This document shows positions 62,452-64,000 of a stretch of DNA of 64,000 nt, piece after piece (the first letter of the stretch is position 1; each line of letters begins with the position of its first letter). The translations under genes were made by a program, and so were the position numbers. Origin of the DNA: Azospirillum formosense (lineage in GTDB: Bacteria > Pseudomonadota > Alphaproteobacteria > Azospirillales > Azospirillaceae); NCBI RefSeq assembly GCF_040500525.1, contig NZ_CP159405.1:124001-188000 (forward strand). The letters run 5' to 3'. The notes beneath the pieces were generated by a model. That model was not told where the DNA came from, made no database searches, and was given only the letters and a program-made list of their open reading frames with translations.

Positions 62452-63068
62452 AGGGCCTTCTGAGCCTTGCCGGGCGCTTCTGGCGCGTCTTCTCGCGGCC
62501 CAGCGTGCATTTCAGCCTGGGCTTCCTGACGCTGGGCGGCTTCCTGGCCGGCGTGATGTTCTGGGGCGGCTTCAACACCGCCCTGGAGGTCACCAACAAG
62601 GAGGCCTTCTGCATCTCCTGCCACGAGATGAAGAACAACCCCTACGAGGAGCTGAAGCAGACCATCCACTTCACCAACCGCTCCGGCGTGCGCGCCACCT
62701 GCCCGGACTGTCACGTCCCGCACGACTGGACGCACAAGATCGGCCGCAAGATGCAGGCGTCGAAGGAGGTCTGGGGCAAGATCTTCGGCACCATCGACAC
62801 CCGCGAGAAGTTCCTCGACAAGCGGCTGGAGCTGGCCACCCACGAATGGGACCGGCTGAAATCCAACAACTCCCTGGAATGCCGCAACTGCCACAGCGCG
62901 GAATCCATGGACATCACCCGCCAGAACCCGCGGGCGGCCAAGATGCACGAGACCTACCTGTTCACGGGTGAGCGGACCTGCATCGACTGCCACAAGGGCA
63001 TCGCCCACCGGCTTCCCGACATGAAGGGCGTCGAGCCCGGCTGGAACGGCACCGTCTCGGCCAAGTGA
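62448..63068 (+). CDS. napC: Membrane tetrahaem cytochrome NapC
   Basis: 206 residues. One N-terminal membrane segment ([25 protein letters not shown]) and four haem motifs (CISCH, CPDCH, CRNCH, CIDCH). It takes electrons from quinol and feeds NapAB. The ATG overlaps the napB stop by four bases. napF, G and H are absent here. Confidence 0.95.
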   Translation: MKGLLSLAGRFWRVFSRPSVHFSLGFLTLGGFLAGVMFWGGFNTALEVTNKEAFCISCHEMKNNPYEELKQTIHFTNRSGVRATCPDCHVPHDWTHKIGRKMQASKEVWGKIFGTIDTREKFLDKRLELATHEWDRLKSNNSLECRNCHSAESMDITRQNPRAAKMHETYLFTGERTCIDCHKGIAHRLPDMKGVEPGWNGTVSAK

Positions 63069-63086
63069 CGCGGCGCCTCACAACGC

Positions 63087-63126
63087 AAAACCCCTTCTTC
63101 CGGTCGCGGAAGAAGGGGTTTTTTCG
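63087..63126 (+). terminator. Intrinsic terminator of the nap operon
   Basis: AAAACCCCTTCTTCCG and CGGAAGAAGGGGTTTT, a 16-base perfect stem, followed by TTCG. It lies between nap and the convergent flgD. Confidence 0.9.
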
Positions 63127-63143
63127 TTTGCTGAAGACGGGTT

Positions 63144-63794
63144 TTACGACGCGGACAGGATGTCCGTGCCCTTCACGACGGCGCCGCCCTTCAGGACGAA
63201 TTCCGTCTCGCCGTTGACGCTGCGCACTTCCTTCACCGTATCGGTCGTCACGGTGGCGGTGGTCAGCGACGCGCCGGCCTTGTCCTTCGCCGTCACGCGC
63301 ACGAGGTAGGTGCCGTCCGCGGCGGTGGCGCCGTCGCTGCGCTTGCCGTCCCAGGTGAAGGTCTGGCGGCCGGTCTTCGGGCTGCCGGGCGCGCTGTAAA
63401 TCACCTGCCCGGCGTCGTTCACCACCTCGATCTTCACCGACGCGGCGGCCCCGTCGATGGCGTAGGCCATTTCCGCCTTGCCCTCCGACAGGCTGATGCG
63501 GTCTGACGCGGCTTCCACCTTGCGGCCCAGATAGGCCATGTCCAACCGCATGCCGCTGTTCTTCAGCGTGTCCAGAACCTGCCCCAGCGTCTCGTTCGTC
63601 CGTACGCCCTGCTCCACGGTGGAGAGCTGGGCGAGCTGAGTCATGAACTGGGTGGCGTCCATGGGCGACAGCGGGTCCTGGTTGCGCAGCTGCGCGGTCA
63701 GCAGCTTGAGGAACGCCTCGTAATCCACCGTCTGCTTCTTCGCGGCGGCGGAGGGGGGTGTGGTGGCCGTGTTGGTGGCCGCGGTCGTGGTCAT
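63144..63794 (-). CDS. flgD: Flagellar hook-assembly protein FlgD
   Basis: 216 residues. The N-terminal FlgD domain has DYEAFLKLLTAQLRNQDPLSPMDATQFMTQLAQLSTVEQGV. Ig-like C-terminal parts follow (YAIDGAAASVKIEVVNDAGQVIYSAPG, FTWDGKRSDGATAADGTYLVRVTAKD). It caps the growing hook. Downstream of the gene at the right edge on the same strand. Confidence 0.94.
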   Translation of the reverse strand: MTTTAATNTATTPPSAAAKKQTVDYEAFLKLLTAQLRNQDPLSPMDATQFMTQLAQLSTVEQGVRTNETLGQVLDTLKNSGMRLDMAYLGRKVEAASDRISLSEGKAEMAYAIDGAAASVKIEVVNDAGQVIYSAPGSPKTGRQTFTWDGKRSDGATAADGTYLVRVTAKDKAGASLTTATVTTDTVKEVRSVNGETEFVLKGGAVVKGTDILSAS

Positions 63795-63809
63795 GGCGGG
63801 TCCTTGCGG

Positions 63810-64000
63810 CTAGACGGAGATGTCGACGAGGCCGTCGATGGGGCGGGCGGCGCGTTCGGGCGGCAGGGCGCTGGAGGAATCGGCGAGGCGGACCGCCCGT
63901 CCGGGGCCGTCCTGGCGTCCGCCCGCCCCGTCGCCCTGGCCGGAGGAGGCGAAGCCGCGCGGCTCGCCGTCGCCGCGCAGCGAGAAGTTCAGGGTGCCGC
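63810..64000 (-). CDS. C-terminal end of probable flagellar hook-length protein FliK, cut by window edge
   Basis: The last 63 codons are visible: GTLNFSLRGDGEPRGFASSGQ through a glycine-rich disordered part to a tail ending IDGLVDISV. FliK genes usually sit just upstream of flgD, and this one ends 15 bases before it. Glycine-rich ends with a final LVDISV-like strand fit FliK. The visible part is too short for certainty. Confidence 0.5.
   Translation of the reverse strand, partial: GTLNFSLRGDGEPRGFASSGQGDGAGGRQDGPGRAVRLADSSSALPPERAARPIDGLVDISV

Overview
The window is GC-rich, densely coded DNA with the gene content of a free-living alphaproteobacterium. An Azospirillum-like member of the Rhodospirillales is my best guess. 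The basis is PHB synthesis genes, oxalate and formate oxidation through formyl-CoA, napEDABC, flagellar genes, many PAS/GGDEF/EAL/Che-type signalling proteins and alphaproteobacterial-type promoters and FNR/FixK boxes. This is inference from gene content, not a database match.

Layout. 1-1302 (minus) holds four tandem RebB-type (R-body) genes, the first cut by the window edge. 1743-8500 is a mixed housekeeping stretch: a YitT-like membrane protein, a Tat-exported Fe/Mn superoxide dismutase, a CbiM-type cobalt permease behind a cobalamin riboswitch, a two-domain glycosyltransferase and a glutathionylspermidine-synthase-like enzyme. 8871-13366 is a PHB locus: phaR (minus), then a small gene overlapping phaC out of frame, phaC, phaA and phaB. 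13661-15104 encodes three small lipoproteins. 15157-15445 looks like a structured non-coding RNA gene on the minus strand. 15492-20861 holds an MFS exporter with a small membrane protein, a LysR regulator, a NUDIX hydrolase, an EAL protein and ychF.

21019-30360 is a signalling block: a hybrid histidine kinase divergent from two stand-alone CheB methylesterases, and a CheR-PAS protein translationally coupled behind polA. 30461-36862 includes a duplicated membrane protein (DUF6766-like), a DUF1440-like protein, tRNA-Arg(CCG), a lipoprotein lipase, an ABC ATPase, a CHCC zinc-finger protein and a PAS-PAS-GGDEF-EAL protein.

37116-48725 is an oxalate/formate catabolic region: gntR, oxc (oxalyl-CoA decarboxylase), a fused fdsGB, fdsA, iclR, then soxR, a winged-helix protein, frc (formyl-CoA transferase) and a PAS protein. 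Frc loads oxalate onto CoA, Oxc releases CO2 and formyl-CoA, Frc regenerates oxalyl-CoA with release of formate, and the Fds complex oxidises formate to CO2 with NADH formation. A nearly identical 17-bp palindrome-centred element lies upstream of gntR-oxc and of the PAS-frc unit, which are 11 kb apart. It is a strong candidate operator for the GntR protein.

49041-64000 carries tRNA-Ser(UGA), an MFS transporter, motAB with an upstream TPR gene, flgF-flgG-flgA-flgH and a FliL-like gene, napEDABC behind an FNR/FixK-type box, and flgD with the end of a probable fliK at the right edge.
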